Below are positions 33,162 through 42,048 of a stretch of DNA of 64,000 nt, one piece after another. This DNA is from Frigoribacterium sp. Leaf415 (GTDB taxonomy: Bacteria; Actinomycetota; Actinomycetes; Actinomycetales; Microbacteriaceae). The position numbers and the translations under genes were made by a program. The stretch is from the NCBI RefSeq assembly GCF_001424645.1, contig NZ_LMQR01000001.1, forward strand, positions 3,074,305 to 3,138,304, in the 5' to 3' direction. Numbering within the stretch: the stretch's first letter is position 1; every line of letters starts with the position of its first letter. The notes under the pieces were generated by a model, which ran no database searches, was not told the DNA's origin, and saw only the letters and a list, made by a program, of their open reading frames with translations.

Positions 33162-34232
33162 GTGGACGGTGATCACCTGCACGCAGGCACGCGGGCGAGA
33201 CACGATCGTGTCGACGCCGTCCTCGACGACTTCTTCGCCCTGGCCAAGCGCCGGGCCGAGTCCGTGGGCTGGCGCTACGTCGACCTGTGGTCGGTGCTCG
33301 AGCGCAACAGCGCCGGGGGCAAGCGCTTCCGGCCCCGCATGGTCTTCACGGTCTACGACGCCCTCGGGGGCGCCGACGACGAGGCCGTGGCCCGCGTCGG
33401 CGCGGCCTTCGAGCTGCTGCACACGGCCCTGATCGTCCACGACGACGTGATCGACCGCGACTTCTCGCGACGCGGCATCCCCAACGTCTCGGGCAGCTAC
33501 CGCGACACCGCGACGACGGCGGGCATCCCGACCCCCGCGGCCGAGCACCGGGGCATGTCGGCCGCCGTCATCGCCGGCGACCTCGCCCTGACCGGGGCCA
33601 GCCGCATGCTGCTCGGCATCGGCTGCGCCGACCACGTCCGCACGCGGTTGCTCGACCTGCTCGACGAGGCGATCTTCGTCAGCGCGGGTGGAGAGATGGT
33701 CGACGTCGAGTTCTCGCTGTCCGCCGACCTGCCGACCGTCGACGAGATCCTCGACATGGAACGCGCCAAGACGGCCGTCTACTCGTTCGAGGCGCCGCTG
33801 CAGGCGGGCGCCGTCCTGGCCGGGGCGGTCGAGGCCGTCGTCACGGCGGTCGGCGACTTCGGCCGCGAGGTCGGGGTCGCGTACCAGGTGGTCGACGACC
33901 TGCTCGGGGTCTTCGGCACCGAGGAGGCCACCGGCAAGACCACACGCGGCGACCTGCGCGAGGGCAAGCGCACGGTGCTCGTCGCGCACGCCGCGACCAC
34001 CGACGAGTGGTTCACGATCCAGCCGTTCATCGGCAAGGCCGACCTCAGCGAGGCCGAGGCCGAGCACGTCCGCGGCCGCCTCGAGGTCTGCGGCGCCCGC
34101 GCCTTCGCCGAGGGGCTCGTCGAGCAGCACGCCCGCCGCGCGCTGGACGTACTCGACCGTCCCGAGGTGCCCGAGTCGCTGCGCGAGGCGCTGACGCCGG
34201 TCGTCCAGGACGTCCTCGAGAGGGTGCGATGA
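33162..34232 (+). CDS. crtE: Geranylgeranyl diphosphate synthase
   Basis: A 356-aa trans-prenyltransferase. The first Asp-rich motif is LIVHDDVIDRD (about residue 88) and the second is YQVVDDLLGVFG. Basic GGKRFRPRMVF precedes them. It makes C20 GGPP, the carotenoid precursor. The GTG start lies 6 nt after TAGTCT (33150-33155), so the operon mRNA is probably leaderless. Its stop overlaps the crtB ATG. It is first of six coupled crt genes. Confidence 0.93.
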   Translation: MDGDHLHAGTRARHDRVDAVLDDFFALAKRRAESVGWRYVDLWSVLERNSAGGKRFRPRMVFTVYDALGGADDEAVARVGAAFELLHTALIVHDDVIDRDFSRRGIPNVSGSYRDTATTAGIPTPAAEHRGMSAAVIAGDLALTGASRMLLGIGCADHVRTRLLDLLDEAIFVSAGGEMVDVEFSLSADLPTVDEILDMERAKTAVYSFEAPLQAGAVLAGAVEAVVTAVGDFGREVGVAYQVVDDLLGVFGTEEATGKTTRGDLREGKRTVLVAHAATTDEWFTIQPFIGKADLSEAEAEHVRGRLEVCGARAFAEGLVEQHARRALDVLDRPEVPESLREALTPVVQDVLERVR

Positions 34233-35110
34233 CGGGCCTGTCGCTGTACGACTCCGTGGCCGACGCGACCGCGGGCGGCGTGATCCGCCGCTACTCGACG
34301 TCCTTCGGTCTGGCCTCGCGCCTGCTGGGCGGCGAGGTGCGGCAGCACGTCGAGAACGTGTACGCGCTCGTGCGCATCGCGGACGAGATCGTCGACGGTC
34401 CTGCGACCGAGGCCGGTCTGGGCGCCGAGGCCGCGGGCCGGTTGCTCGACGGCTTCGAGGCCGAGACCGAGCGCGCCCTGGTCGAGGGCTTCAGCCCGAA
34501 CCTGGTCGTGCACGCCTTCGCCCGCACCGCCCGCGCCACCGGTTTCGGTGCCGAGCTGACGGCCCCCTTCTTCGCCTCGATGCGGGCCGACCTCAGCGCC
34601 CGCGAGCACGACCAGGCCTCGTTCGACGCGTACGTGTACGGCTCGGCCGAGGTCGTCGGGCTGATGTGCCTGAAGGCGTTCCTGCAGGGGCACTCCTTCC
34701 CACCGAGCACGGTCGCCGAGCTCGAAGAAGGGGCCCGCCGCCTGGGCGCCGCCTTCCAGAAGGTGAACTTCCTGCGTGACCTCGCGGCCGACTTCGAACA
34801 GCTCGGCCGCAGCTACTTCCCCGGGGTCGACGTGACCACGTTCGACGAGCAGACGAAGACGAGACTGGTGCGAGACATCGACGACGACCTCCGCGTGAGC
34901 GGCGAGATCATCCCCGTGCTGCCGACGACCTCGCGTCGGGCGGTGGCACTGGCCCACGGCCTGTTCGCCGAGCTGAACCGGCGTCTCGAGGCGACCCCCG
35001 CCTCCTCGCTGGTCCGGGCGCGCGTGCGCGTGCCGAACCCGGTCAAGGTGCGCATCGCCGCGGGGGCCGCGGCCGGCCGCGTCACGCGCCTGCCCGAGGC
35101 CCGCGCATGA
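34229..35110 (+). CDS. crtB: Phytoene synthase
   Basis: A 293-aa squalene/phytoene synthase. It condenses two GGPP to phytoene. Conserved elements are [27 protein letters not shown] (first Asp motif), [15 protein letters not shown] and [20 protein letters not shown] (second Asp motif). The ATG overlaps crtE, and the stop overlaps crtI. A partial copy of the dispersed word near 34999 encodes PASS in the C-terminal region. Confidence 0.94.
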   Translation: MTGLSLYDSVADATAGGVIRRYSTSFGLASRLLGGEVRQHVENVYALVRIADEIVDGPATEAGLGAEAAGRLLDGFEAETERALVEGFSPNLVVHAFARTARATGFGAELTAPFFASMRADLSAREHDQASFDAYVYGSAEVVGLMCLKAFLQGHSFPPSTVAELEEGARRLGAAFQKVNFLRDLAADFEQLGRSYFPGVDVTTFDEQTKTRLVRDIDDDLRVSGEIIPVLPTTSRRAVALAHGLFAELNRRLEATPASSLVRARVRVPNPVKVRIAAGAAAGRVTRLPEARA

Positions 35111-36840
35111 GCCGCGACACGGTCGACCGCGGGGCCACGGGCGCCGGCACCGGTGAGCCCGACGAGTCGCACGGCCTCAGCGTCACCCGCCACGGCCGCC
35201 GCGTCGTCGTGATCGGCGGCGGCATCAGCGGCCTGGCCTCGGCTGCACTGCTGGCCCGCGAAGGCCACGAGGTCACCCTGCTCGAGAAGAACGACGAGGT
35301 CGGGGGCCGCGCCGGGTCGTGGAGCCACGAGGGCTTCCGCTTCGACCTCGGCCCGAGCTGGTACCTCATGCCCGAGGTCTTCGACCACTTCTTCCGCCTC
35401 ATGGGCACGTCGGCGGCCGAGCGCCTCGACCTCGTCGAACTCGACCCGGGCTACCGCGTGCTGTTCGAGCCGACGCCCGACGACCCCTCGGCCAGCGCAC
35501 CGATCGACGTGCCCCGTGGGCTCGAGCAGAACGTCGAGCTCTTCGAGCGCGTCGAGCCCGGCAGCGGCGAGCGCATGCGCCGGTACCTGCGCTCGGCCCG
35601 CGACACCTACGACATCGCCAAGCGGCGGTTCCTCTACACGAGCTTCGGCAGCCTCGCACCGCTGCTGCGCGGCGACGTGCTGGTGCGCCTGCCCAAGCTG
35701 GCTCGGCTGCTGCTGACGAGCCTCGACTCGTTCGCCTCCCGCACGGTGACCGACCCGCGCCTCCGTCAGATCCTGGGGTACCCCGCGGTCTTCCTCGGCT
35801 CGTCGCCGTTCGACACCCCGAGCATGTACCACCTGATGAGCACGCTCGACCTCGACGACGGTGTGCTGTACCCGCAGGGCGGCCTGATCTCGGTGATCGA
35901 GGCGATCCGCGACGTGGCCGTCGAGGCCGGGGTGACCGTCGTGACCGGTGCGTCCGTGACGCAGATCGTCACGCAGCCGCTCGCGGCCGAGGGTGCGGCC
36001 CTGCCGCGCGGCTCGAAGGCGACCGCCGAGGCGACCGGGGTCGACTGGGTCGACGCCGAGGGCGCGACGCACCGCGTCGACGCCGACCTCGTGGTCAGCG
36101 CGGCCGACCTGCACCACACCGAGACGCAGCTGCTGCCGCGCGAGCTGCGCACCTACGACTCGTCGTACTGGGCGAAGAAGAACCCCGGGCCGAGCGCCCT
36201 GCTGCTCTACCTCGGCGTCGAGGGCGAGATCCCCGAGCTCGAGCACCACACGTTGCTCTTCGCCCGCGACTGGCACGAGAACTTCGACCTGATCTTCGGC
36301 GCCGACAAGCGCATCCCCGACCCGCCGTCGCTGTACGTCTGCAAACCGAGCACGGTCGACCCGTCGACGGCGCCCGCCGGTCACACGAACCTCTTCGTCC
36401 TGGTGCCGCTGCCCGCCGACCCGGCGCTCGGCTCGGGTGACGTCGACGGTGACGGCGACCCGATGATCGAGCGGCTCGCCGACGGCGTCATCGCCCAGAT
36501 CGCCGAGTGGGCGAACGTGCCCGACCTCGCCGACCGCGTCGTCGTCCGACGCACCCGCGGACCGCGCGACTTCGTCGACGACGTCAACGCCTGGAGCGGC
36601 AGCATGCTCGGCCCCGCGCACACGCTCGCCCAGAGCGCCTTGTTCCGCACCGGCAACGTCTCGACCCGCGTCGACTCGCTGTTCTACGCCGGCGGTTCGG
36701 TCCGCCCGGGCATCGGCCTGCCGATGTGCCTGATCAGCGCCGAGGTGCTGCTGAAGAACCTGCGCGGCGACACGAGCACCGAGCCGCTCCCCGAGCCGTC
36801 GGCGGCCCGGTCGACGCCGTCCGAGTCCGCCGCCGGCTGA
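35107..36840 (+). CDS. crtI: Phytoene desaturase (lycopene-forming)
   Basis: A 577-aa FAD-dependent CrtI. The dinucleotide-binding motif [20 protein letters not shown] is at residue 34 and continues with VGGRAGSW. The C-terminal bacterial-type signature is [20 protein letters not shown]. It introduces four double bonds to give lycopene. It is slightly long because of an N-terminal tail of ~30 residues and an acidic insertion near [11 protein letters not shown]. The ATG overlaps crtB, and the stop overlaps crtYe (TGATG). Confidence 0.94.
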   Translation: MSRDTVDRGATGAGTGEPDESHGLSVTRHGRRVVVIGGGISGLASAALLAREGHEVTLLEKNDEVGGRAGSWSHEGFRFDLGPSWYLMPEVFDHFFRLMGTSAAERLDLVELDPGYRVLFEPTPDDPSASAPIDVPRGLEQNVELFERVEPGSGERMRRYLRSARDTYDIAKRRFLYTSFGSLAPLLRGDVLVRLPKLARLLLTSLDSFASRTVTDPRLRQILGYPAVFLGSSPFDTPSMYHLMSTLDLDDGVLYPQGGLISVIEAIRDVAVEAGVTVVTGASVTQIVTQPLAAEGAALPRGSKATAEATGVDWVDAEGATHRVDADLVVSAADLHHTETQLLPRELRTYDSSYWAKKNPGPSALLLYLGVEGEIPELEHHTLLFARDWHENFDLIFGADKRIPDPPSLYVCKPSTVDPSTAPAGHTNLFVLVPLPADPALGSGDVDGDGDPMIERLADGVIAQIAEWANVPDLADRVVVRRTRGPRDFVDDVNAWSGSMLGPAHTLAQSALFRTGNVSTRVDSLFYAGGSVRPGIGLPMCLISAEVLLKNLRGDTSTEPLPEPSAARSTPSESAAG

Positions 36841-37208
36841 TGGGGTTCCTGTACCTCGCGGCGCTGCTCGTCTCGCTGTTCGGCATGGTGATGCTCGACC
36901 GCAGGTTCCACCTGTTCTTCTGGCGCGACGTCCCCCGGGCGGCGGTGACGTTGCTGGTCGGCGTCGTGTTCTTCCTGATCTGGGACGTCGTGGGCATCGA
37001 CCTCGGCATCTTCTTCCGGGGCGAGACCTCGTTCATGACCGGCGTCCTCGTGGCGACCGAGCTGCCGCTCGAAGAGGTCTTCTTCCTGGCGCTGCTCTGC
37101 TACCTGACGATGAACCTGCTGGCCGGAGCCCGGATGGCGGCGGCGGTCGTGCTCGACCGGCGTGACGCGAGCCGGGCCGGTCGCCCGGTGGACGGCGTGC
37201 CGTCGTGA
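36840..37208 (+). CDS. crtYe: C50 carotenoid cyclase subunit CrtYe-like
   Basis: A 122-aa membrane protein with three helices, including ATELPLEEVFFLALLCYLTM, whose PLEE motif is typical of heterodimeric lycopene-cyclase subunits. With CrtYf it cyclises the C50 precursor made by CrtEb. In Corynebacterium the pair gives epsilon rings (decaprenoxanthin); ring type cannot be read from sequence alone. Start and stop overlap its neighbours. Confidence 0.88.
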   Translation: MGFLYLAALLVSLFGMVMLDRRFHLFFWRDVPRAAVTLLVGVVFFLIWDVVGIDLGIFFRGETSFMTGVLVATELPLEEVFFLALLCYLTMNLLAGARMAAAVVLDRRDASRAGRPVDGVPS

Positions 37209-37621
37209 CCTACTGGGCCGTCAACGCGGTGTTCCTGTCGATCGTCGCCGTGCTCGGAGTATTGGCGCTGGTGGCCGCAGGGGTGCGTGGCCGGGCCGCG
37301 CGCGCCTCCTCGTCCCCGGCCGAGACGTCGCGTCGGCGGCGCGAACGGCTGCTGGGCGCAGGCCTCGCGACCGGCGTGCTGCTCGTGATGACCGCCGTGT
37401 TCGACAACGTCATGATCGGCATCGGGCTGGTCGGCTACGACGCCGCCCGGATCAGCGGGGTGTTCGTCGGCATCGCCCCGCTCGAGGACTTCGCCTACGC
37501 GATCGCGGCGCTCGTGCTGTTGCCGTCGGTGTGGGTGCTCCTCGGCGGGCCGAAGACGCCCCGGGCGCCCGCTGCGCCGGCGGCCGGCGGGGCCACGCCC
37601 GTGAAGGAGGCGCGCTCGTGA
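37205..37621 (+). CDS. crtYf: C50 carotenoid cyclase subunit CrtYf-like
   Basis: A 138-aa membrane protein with three helices and the subunit signature GIAPLEDFAYAIAALVLLPS. A basic loop after helix 1 (RAARASSSPAETSRRRR) contains a copy of the dispersed word (37301-37309). The last codons (VKEARS, 37606-37614) contain a second copy in opposite orientation. That copy doubles as the ribosome-binding site of crtEb. The GTG overlaps the crtYe stop codon. Confidence 0.88.
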   Translation: MTYWAVNAVFLSIVAVLGVLALVAAGVRGRAARASSSPAETSRRRRERLLGAGLATGVLLVMTAVFDNVMIGIGLVGYDAARISGVFVGIAPLEDFAYAIAALVLLPSVWVLLGGPKTPRAPAAPAAGGATPVKEARS

Positions 37622-38589
37622 ACACGATCAAGGCCCTGTTCGTCTCGTCCCGGCCCCTGAGCTGGATCAACACGGCGTTCCCGTTCGCGGCGGCGTACGT
37701 GCTGACGTCGCTGCTCGCGCCGACGACGACCGGGTACCTCGGCTCGTACCAGCCGCTGTCCCAGGCCGACGCCACCTCGGCCGTCATCTTCTTGGGAGCC
37801 GAGAACGCGCTGGGCCCGGTGAACTGGCTCGTGCTGATCGTCGGCGCCCTCTATTTCCTGATCCCCTACAACCTCGCGATGTACGGCATCAACGACGTCT
37901 TCGACTACGAGAGCGACCTGCACAACCCGCGCAAGGGCGGCGTCGAGGGCGCGCTGCTCGACCGCAGCCTGCACCGCACGACGTTGCGCGCCGCGGTCAT
38001 CACGAACGTCCCGTTCCTCGTGTTCCTCGTCGCGGTGGGCGACCCCCTGAGCTGGCTCGTGCTGGCCGTCAGCGTCTTCGCCGTGATCGCCTACTCGGCT
38101 CCCGGCCTGCGCTTCAAGGAGCGCCCCTTCGTCGACTCGATCACCTCGAGCACGCACTTCGTCAGCCCCGCCGTCTACGGTCTCGTGCTGGCCGGGGCGA
38201 GCTTCACGCCCCAGCTGTGGGCGCTGCTGGGCGCGTTCTTCCTCTGGGGCGTCGCGAGTCACGCCTTCGGGGCCGTGCAGGACGTGCTGGCCGACCGCGA
38301 GGGCGGCATCTCGTCGATCGCGACCGAGATCGGGGCCCGCGCGACGGTGCGCCTCTCGGTGGTGGCCTACCTGCTGGCCGGCGTGCTGCTGACCTTCACC
38401 GAGTGGCCCGGCCCGCTCGCGGCCCTGCTGACCCTGCCCTACGCGATCAGCTGCGCCCCGTGGTGGAACGTGACCGACGACCGGGCCGAAGAGGTCAACC
38501 GTGGGTGGCGGCGCTTCCTGGCGCTCAACTTCGTCAGCGGGTTCGTCGTGACGATGCTGATGATCTGGTGGGTCTTCCTGCTGAACTGA
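37618..38589 (+). CDS. crtEb: Lycopene elongase (UbiA-type prenyltransferase)
   Basis: A 323-aa UbiA-family membrane enzyme. Asp motifs are GINDVFDYESDLHNPRKGG (about residue 91) and AVQDVLADREGGISS. It adds two C5 units to lycopene, giving a C50 carotenoid. Its presence with crtYe/crtYf defines a C50 rather than C40 pathway. The GTG at 37618 overlaps the crtYf stop codon, with AAGGAGG upstream. The 66-bp gap to the convergent marR holds one dispersed-word copy (38593-38601). Confidence 0.93.
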   Translation: MNTIKALFVSSRPLSWINTAFPFAAAYVLTSLLAPTTTGYLGSYQPLSQADATSAVIFLGAENALGPVNWLVLIVGALYFLIPYNLAMYGINDVFDYESDLHNPRKGGVEGALLDRSLHRTTLRAAVITNVPFLVFLVAVGDPLSWLVLAVSVFAVIAYSAPGLRFKERPFVDSITSSTHFVSPAVYGLVLAGASFTPQLWALLGAFFLWGVASHAFGAVQDVLADREGGISSIATEIGARATVRLSVVAYLLAGVLLTFTEWPGPLAALLTLPYAISCAPWWNVTDDRAEEVNRGWRRFLALNFVSGFVVTMLMIWWVFLLN

Positions 38590-38655
38590 CGCCGCGCCTC
38601 CTGCGCTCGTCGCCCCTCGGCCCGCCGGGTCGGGCGGACCGGACTGACCGGACGC

Positions 38656-39189
38656 TCAGGGGCGCCAGCCGAGGTTGAGCGCCGCCGTGCGGAGGAACCG
38701 CACGGCGGTCTCGTAGGCGCCCGGCTCGGCCCCCCGGACAGTCTCGTCGCGGATGCCCTCGACGACGTCGACGAGCTTGCGGTGCGCGAGGCTCCCGCGC
38801 TCGGTGAGGGCGTAGCGACCGTCACCGACCCCGTCGGTCGCGAGGCTCACCCAGCCGCTCTCGACCAGCTCGGCGAGGTGGTCCGAACTCGACTCGCCCG
38901 TGGCCGGGTCGAGGAAGGGCGCGACGGCCCCGTCGAGGGCGGCGCGGGTCGCCGGGCCGCGTTCGAGCAGGTTCAGCAGCTGCCACTGCCGGCGCGTGAC
39001 CCCGTGTTCGTCGAGGACCTCGTCGAAGCGCCGGTCGATCAGCCCGTCGACGAGCTTCAGCCAGAAGCCGATCGGGCGCCCCCGGTCGACGGCCAGGTCG
39101 TCGTCGACGCTGCCGAGGTCGAGAGGTGCGTGCGTGTCATCGGTCGGCGGGGTGACCTCGCCTCCGTCTGCGGAACGTCGTCGGTCCAT
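38656..39189 (-). CDS. MarR-family transcriptional regulator
   Basis: A 177-aa winged-helix protein (VTRRQWQLLNLLERGPATRA, then the wing VGDGRYALTERGSLAHRKLV). A MarR-type CrtR controls the crt operon in Corynebacterium glutamicum, but there it lies beside crtE; here it is convergent with crtEb. A role in carotenoid control is therefore a guess. TACGGT (39202-39197) is 7 nt before the ATG, indicating a leaderless transcript. Confidence 0.82.
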   Translation of the reverse strand: MDRRRSADGGEVTPPTDDTHAPLDLGSVDDDLAVDRGRPIGFWLKLVDGLIDRRFDEVLDEHGVTRRQWQLLNLLERGPATRAALDGAVAPFLDPATGESSSDHLAELVESGWVSLATDGVGDGRYALTERGSLAHRKLVDVVEGIRDETVRGAEPGAYETAVRFLRTAALNLGWRP

Positions 39190-39292
39190 GGACGGCACCG
39201 TACACCGGTCGTACCTCCGTCTCGAGAGGGATCTTCCGATGGATTCACCTGCCGGAAAGACAACGGCAAGGCCGCGGCCGTACATTCGAGGC

Positions 39293-40681
39293 GTGACCAC
39301 CTCGAGCGCCGTCGCGCCTGCGCCCCTCCCCACGCGACTGCGCCGCACCTGGTCGCGCGTGCAGGCGCATCCGCGTGGCCTGCTCTACGGCTTCGTCGCC
39401 GTGCACGCCGCCGTGTTCCTGGCGCTCACGCCGCTGATGATCGGCGGCGGGGTCAGCGGCGACCTGCCGCTCTACCGCCTCTGGGCGACGGGGGCCCTGA
39501 GCGACGGCGTCTGGCCCGTCCTCGACTTCTCGTGGGTCTACCCGGCCGGGGCCCTCGTGCCGATCGTGCTGCCGAACGTCTTCGGCGAACAGCACTACCA
39601 GTTCGTCTGGCTGGCACTGCTGACCGCCCTCAACGCCGTCGCGCTCTGGCTGCTCACCGACCGCGGTCGTCACACCGTCGACAACCGGGCCGCCTGGTGG
39701 TGGCTCCTCGTGACGCTCGTGCTCAGCCCCGTGGCGTTCCTGCGGCTCGAGGGGTTCAGTGCGCCGTTGGTCGTCGCCGCCCTGATGCTGCTGTCGACGC
39801 GTCCGCGGGTGGCCGGACTGCTGCTCGCCGCGGCGACCTGGATCAAGGTCTGGCCCGCCGCCGTCATCGCGGCGGTCGTCGTCGGGTCGCGTCACCGGGC
39901 GGTCGTGCTGCGCGGGGGCGTGCTCGTCACCATGGTCGTCGTGTCGTGCGTGTTGCTCGGCCGGGGGGCCGACGATCTCACGAGCTTCGTCACGATGCAG
40001 TCGGGGCGGGCACTGCAGCTCGAGGCGACGCTCTCGACGCCCTGGCTCTGGATGGCCATGCTGCGCGTCCCCGGCGCCTCGGTCTACCAGAACGTCGCCC
40101 TCGCCACGCGTGAGGTGATGGGCCCGGGCGACACCTGGATGATCAACGAGAGCACCCAGGTCATGCTCGCCGTCCTCGTGCTCCTGGCCGGCGTGCTGGC
40201 CGTGGCCAGCTTCGGCCTGCCCCGGTGGGGTGCGTCGAGGAGGCGCGGGTCGGCAGCGTCCGCCGACGCCGTGTCCGTCGTCCCGGCTCGTGCCCGCGGC
40301 GACGAGTTCGGCACGGTGCTGCTCGGCGCCTTGACCCTCACCCTCGCCTTCGTCGTCTTCAACAAGGTGGGCTCGCCCCAGTACCTGCTCTGGATCGTGC
40401 CGATCGTGGCCGTCGGGTACGCCTCGCGCCCCGAGGCGTTCCGGACGCCGGCCGTGTTGACCGCCTGGGCCTCGGGGCTCACGACGCTCGTCTTCCCGAT
40501 CCTCTACCGACCGCTGATCGAGCTCAACCCGGTGGCCGTGCTCGTCCTGGGCGCCCGCAACGCCCTGCTCGTGGTCCTGTTCTGCTGGTGCACGGTGCGC
40601 CTGGTGCGGCTGGCGGTCGCCACGGTGCGCAGCGACGCGCTCGAGGTGCGCGTCCCATTGGTGGCGACCCGCGCCTCCTGA
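39293..40681 (+). CDS. Polytopic membrane glycosyltransferase-like protein (GT87/DUF2029-like)
   Basis: A 462-aa protein with about ten helices and an early extracytoplasmic Asp (GGVSGDLPLYRLWATG), as in polyprenyl-phosphate-mannose-type transferases. Other features are AAATWIKVWPAAVIAAVVVG and a long cytoplasmic loop (RWGASRRRGSAAS) that contains a dispersed-word copy at 40239-40247. A second copy forms the C-terminus ATRAS-stop. TACATT (39281-39286) sits 6 nt before the GTG, indicating a leaderless mRNA. The sugar substrate is unknown. Confidence 0.72.
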   Translation: MTTSSAVAPAPLPTRLRRTWSRVQAHPRGLLYGFVAVHAAVFLALTPLMIGGGVSGDLPLYRLWATGALSDGVWPVLDFSWVYPAGALVPIVLPNVFGEQHYQFVWLALLTALNAVALWLLTDRGRHTVDNRAAWWWLLVTLVLSPVAFLRLEGFSAPLVVAALMLLSTRPRVAGLLLAAATWIKVWPAAVIAAVVVGSRHRAVVLRGGVLVTMVVVSCVLLGRGADDLTSFVTMQSGRALQLEATLSTPWLWMAMLRVPGASVYQNVALATREVMGPGDTWMINESTQVMLAVLVLLAGVLAVASFGLPRWGASRRRGSAASADAVSVVPARARGDEFGTVLLGALTLTLAFVVFNKVGSPQYLLWIVPIVAVGYASRPEAFRTPAVLTAWASGLTTLVFPILYRPLIELNPVAVLVLGARNALLVVLFCWCTVRLVRLAVATVRSDALEVRVPLVATRAS

Positions 40682-40816
40682 CCGCGGCGTCGGGCGGCTC
40701 GTCCCCCGCGTGCCGACGGGTGGCGTCGTCCACGGATGCCCGGCCAATCTGGGCCGTGTGCTCCGTCTCGTGCCACCGTGGGAGGCCTACCTGCCACCAC
40801 GAACCAAGGAGCACTC

Positions 40817-41227
40817 ATGAAAGGCAAGATCCTCTTCGTCGCAGGAGCGGCCGTCGGGTACGTCCTCGGAGCCCGCGCGGGCCGCGGCGCCTACGTCAAG
40901 ATCAAGAACCAGGCCGAGAGCCTGTGGGAGAACCCGACCGTCCAGAAGGGCGTGCAGCAGGCCGAGGGCTTCGTGAAGGAGAACGCTCCGGTCGTCGCCA
41001 AGAAGGCGCAGGACGTCGCGAACGACGCCGCCCACGCGGTCGGCTCGAAGGCGAAGTCCGTCTCGGGCAAGGGCTCGGACGCCACCGACAAGGCCGCCGC
41101 GAAGGCGACCGAGGCCGCGCACAAGGCCGCCGACAAGGTGAACGAGAAGGCCGACGACGTCAAGAAGCAGACCTCGGGCACCAGCCCCGACGACGACAAG
41201 CTGCCGGGGGTGACGGTCGGTGAGTGA
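40817..41227 (+). CDS. YtxH-like membrane-associated protein
   Basis: A 136-aa protein. A short N-terminal hydrophobic segment (ILFVAGAAVGYVLGARAGRG) precedes a long Lys/Ala-rich amphipathic helix resembling LEA-type or YtxH stress proteins. AAGGAG precedes the ATG. It overlaps the next gene by 8 nt. Function is unknown; it is the first gene of a four-gene envelope operon. Confidence 0.8.
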   Translation: MKGKILFVAGAAVGYVLGARAGRGAYVKIKNQAESLWENPTVQKGVQQAEGFVKENAPVVAKKAQDVANDAAHAVGSKAKSVSGKGSDATDKAAAKATEAAHKAADKVNEKADDVKKQTSGTSPDDDKLPGVTVGE

Positions 41228-41648
41228 CCTGAAGGCACCCGAACAGAGCACCAAACGTTCGCTCGGCTCGCTGATCGGCAGCCTGCCCGAGCTGATCTCG
41301 CGGCTGATCCGCGGCGAGATCGCGCTCGCCAAGACCGAGCTCGCCACCAAGGCCAAAGAGGCCGGGGTGGGCGTCGGGTTGTTGGTCGGCGCCGCCCTGT
41401 TCGGCTTCTTCCTGCTCGCCGTGCTCATCACGGCCGGCGTGCTGGGGCTCGCGACCGTCGTCTCCCCCTGGCTCGCGGCGCTCATCGTGGCGGCCGTCCT
41501 GCTCGTGATCACGGCCGTGCTGGCGCTGCTCGGCATCAAGGCCCTGAAGAAGGGCGTGCCGCCGACCCCCGAGAAGGCCGTCGCCAGCGTGAAGGCCGAC
41601 GTCAGCGCGTTGAAAGGGCAGGGCAGCTATGACTCCGAGAAGCACTGA
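41220..41648 (+). CDS. Holin-X/phage holin family membrane protein
   Basis: A 142-aa protein with an amphipathic N-terminus (LPELISRLIRGEIALAKTEL) and two hydrophobic helices (VGLLVGAALFGFFLLAVLIT and WLAALIVAAVLLVITAVLAL). This is the actinobacterial putative holin-X superfamily pattern. The GTG start overlaps the upstream gene, and its end overlaps the DUF3618 gene by 20 nt. It is not linked to prophage genes here. Confidence 0.82.
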   Translation: MSDLKAPEQSTKRSLGSLIGSLPELISRLIRGEIALAKTELATKAKEAGVGVGLLVGAALFGFFLLAVLITAGVLGLATVVSPWLAALIVAAVLLVITAVLALLGIKALKKGVPPTPEKAVASVKADVSALKGQGSYDSEKH

Positions 41649-42045
41649 CGCGAGCGATCACGAGAAGCACGGCACGGCGAAGCGCGGCAAGGGTGACGAG
41701 CCCGACCCGCGTGCCGAGCTCGCCGAGGCCCGTGCGGCCGAGGAACGCGCCGATGCCCACGGCAGCACGTCGCCCGACAAGGACGCCGAGAACGCCGCCG
41801 GGCCCCGCCCCGGCGCGAGCATCCCCGAGATCGAGCTCGACCTCGCCCGCACCCGCGAAGAGTTCGCGGCCACGCTCGACGCCATCGAGGACAAGTTGAG
41901 CGTCCCCGCCCACGCCCGTCGGCTGAAGGCGAGCGTCAAGCGACGCCTCGACAGCGACCCGAAGCCCGTCGTGGCGGCCGCCGCGGCCGGCACCGTCGGC
42001 GTCGTGGCGCTCGTCGCCGGCATCGTCAAGACGATCAGGCGCTGA
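41629..42045 (+). CDS. DUF3618-domain protein
   Basis: A 138-aa protein. An acidic, disordered N-terminal ~60 residues precedes the DUF3618 core (EIELDLARTREEFAATLDAI, then EDKLSVPAHARR) and a C-terminal membrane helix (VVAAAAAGTVGVVALVAGIV). DUF3618 is common in actinobacteria beside YtxH, holin-X and YihY genes; function is unknown. The YihY GTG follows after 3 nt. Confidence 0.85.
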   Translation: MTPRSTDASDHEKHGTAKRGKGDEPDPRAELAEARAAEERADAHGSTSPDKDAENAAGPRPGASIPEIELDLARTREEFAATLDAIEDKLSVPAHARRLKASVKRRLDSDPKPVVAAAAAGTVGVVALVAGIVKTIRR

Positions 42046-42048
42046 CCC

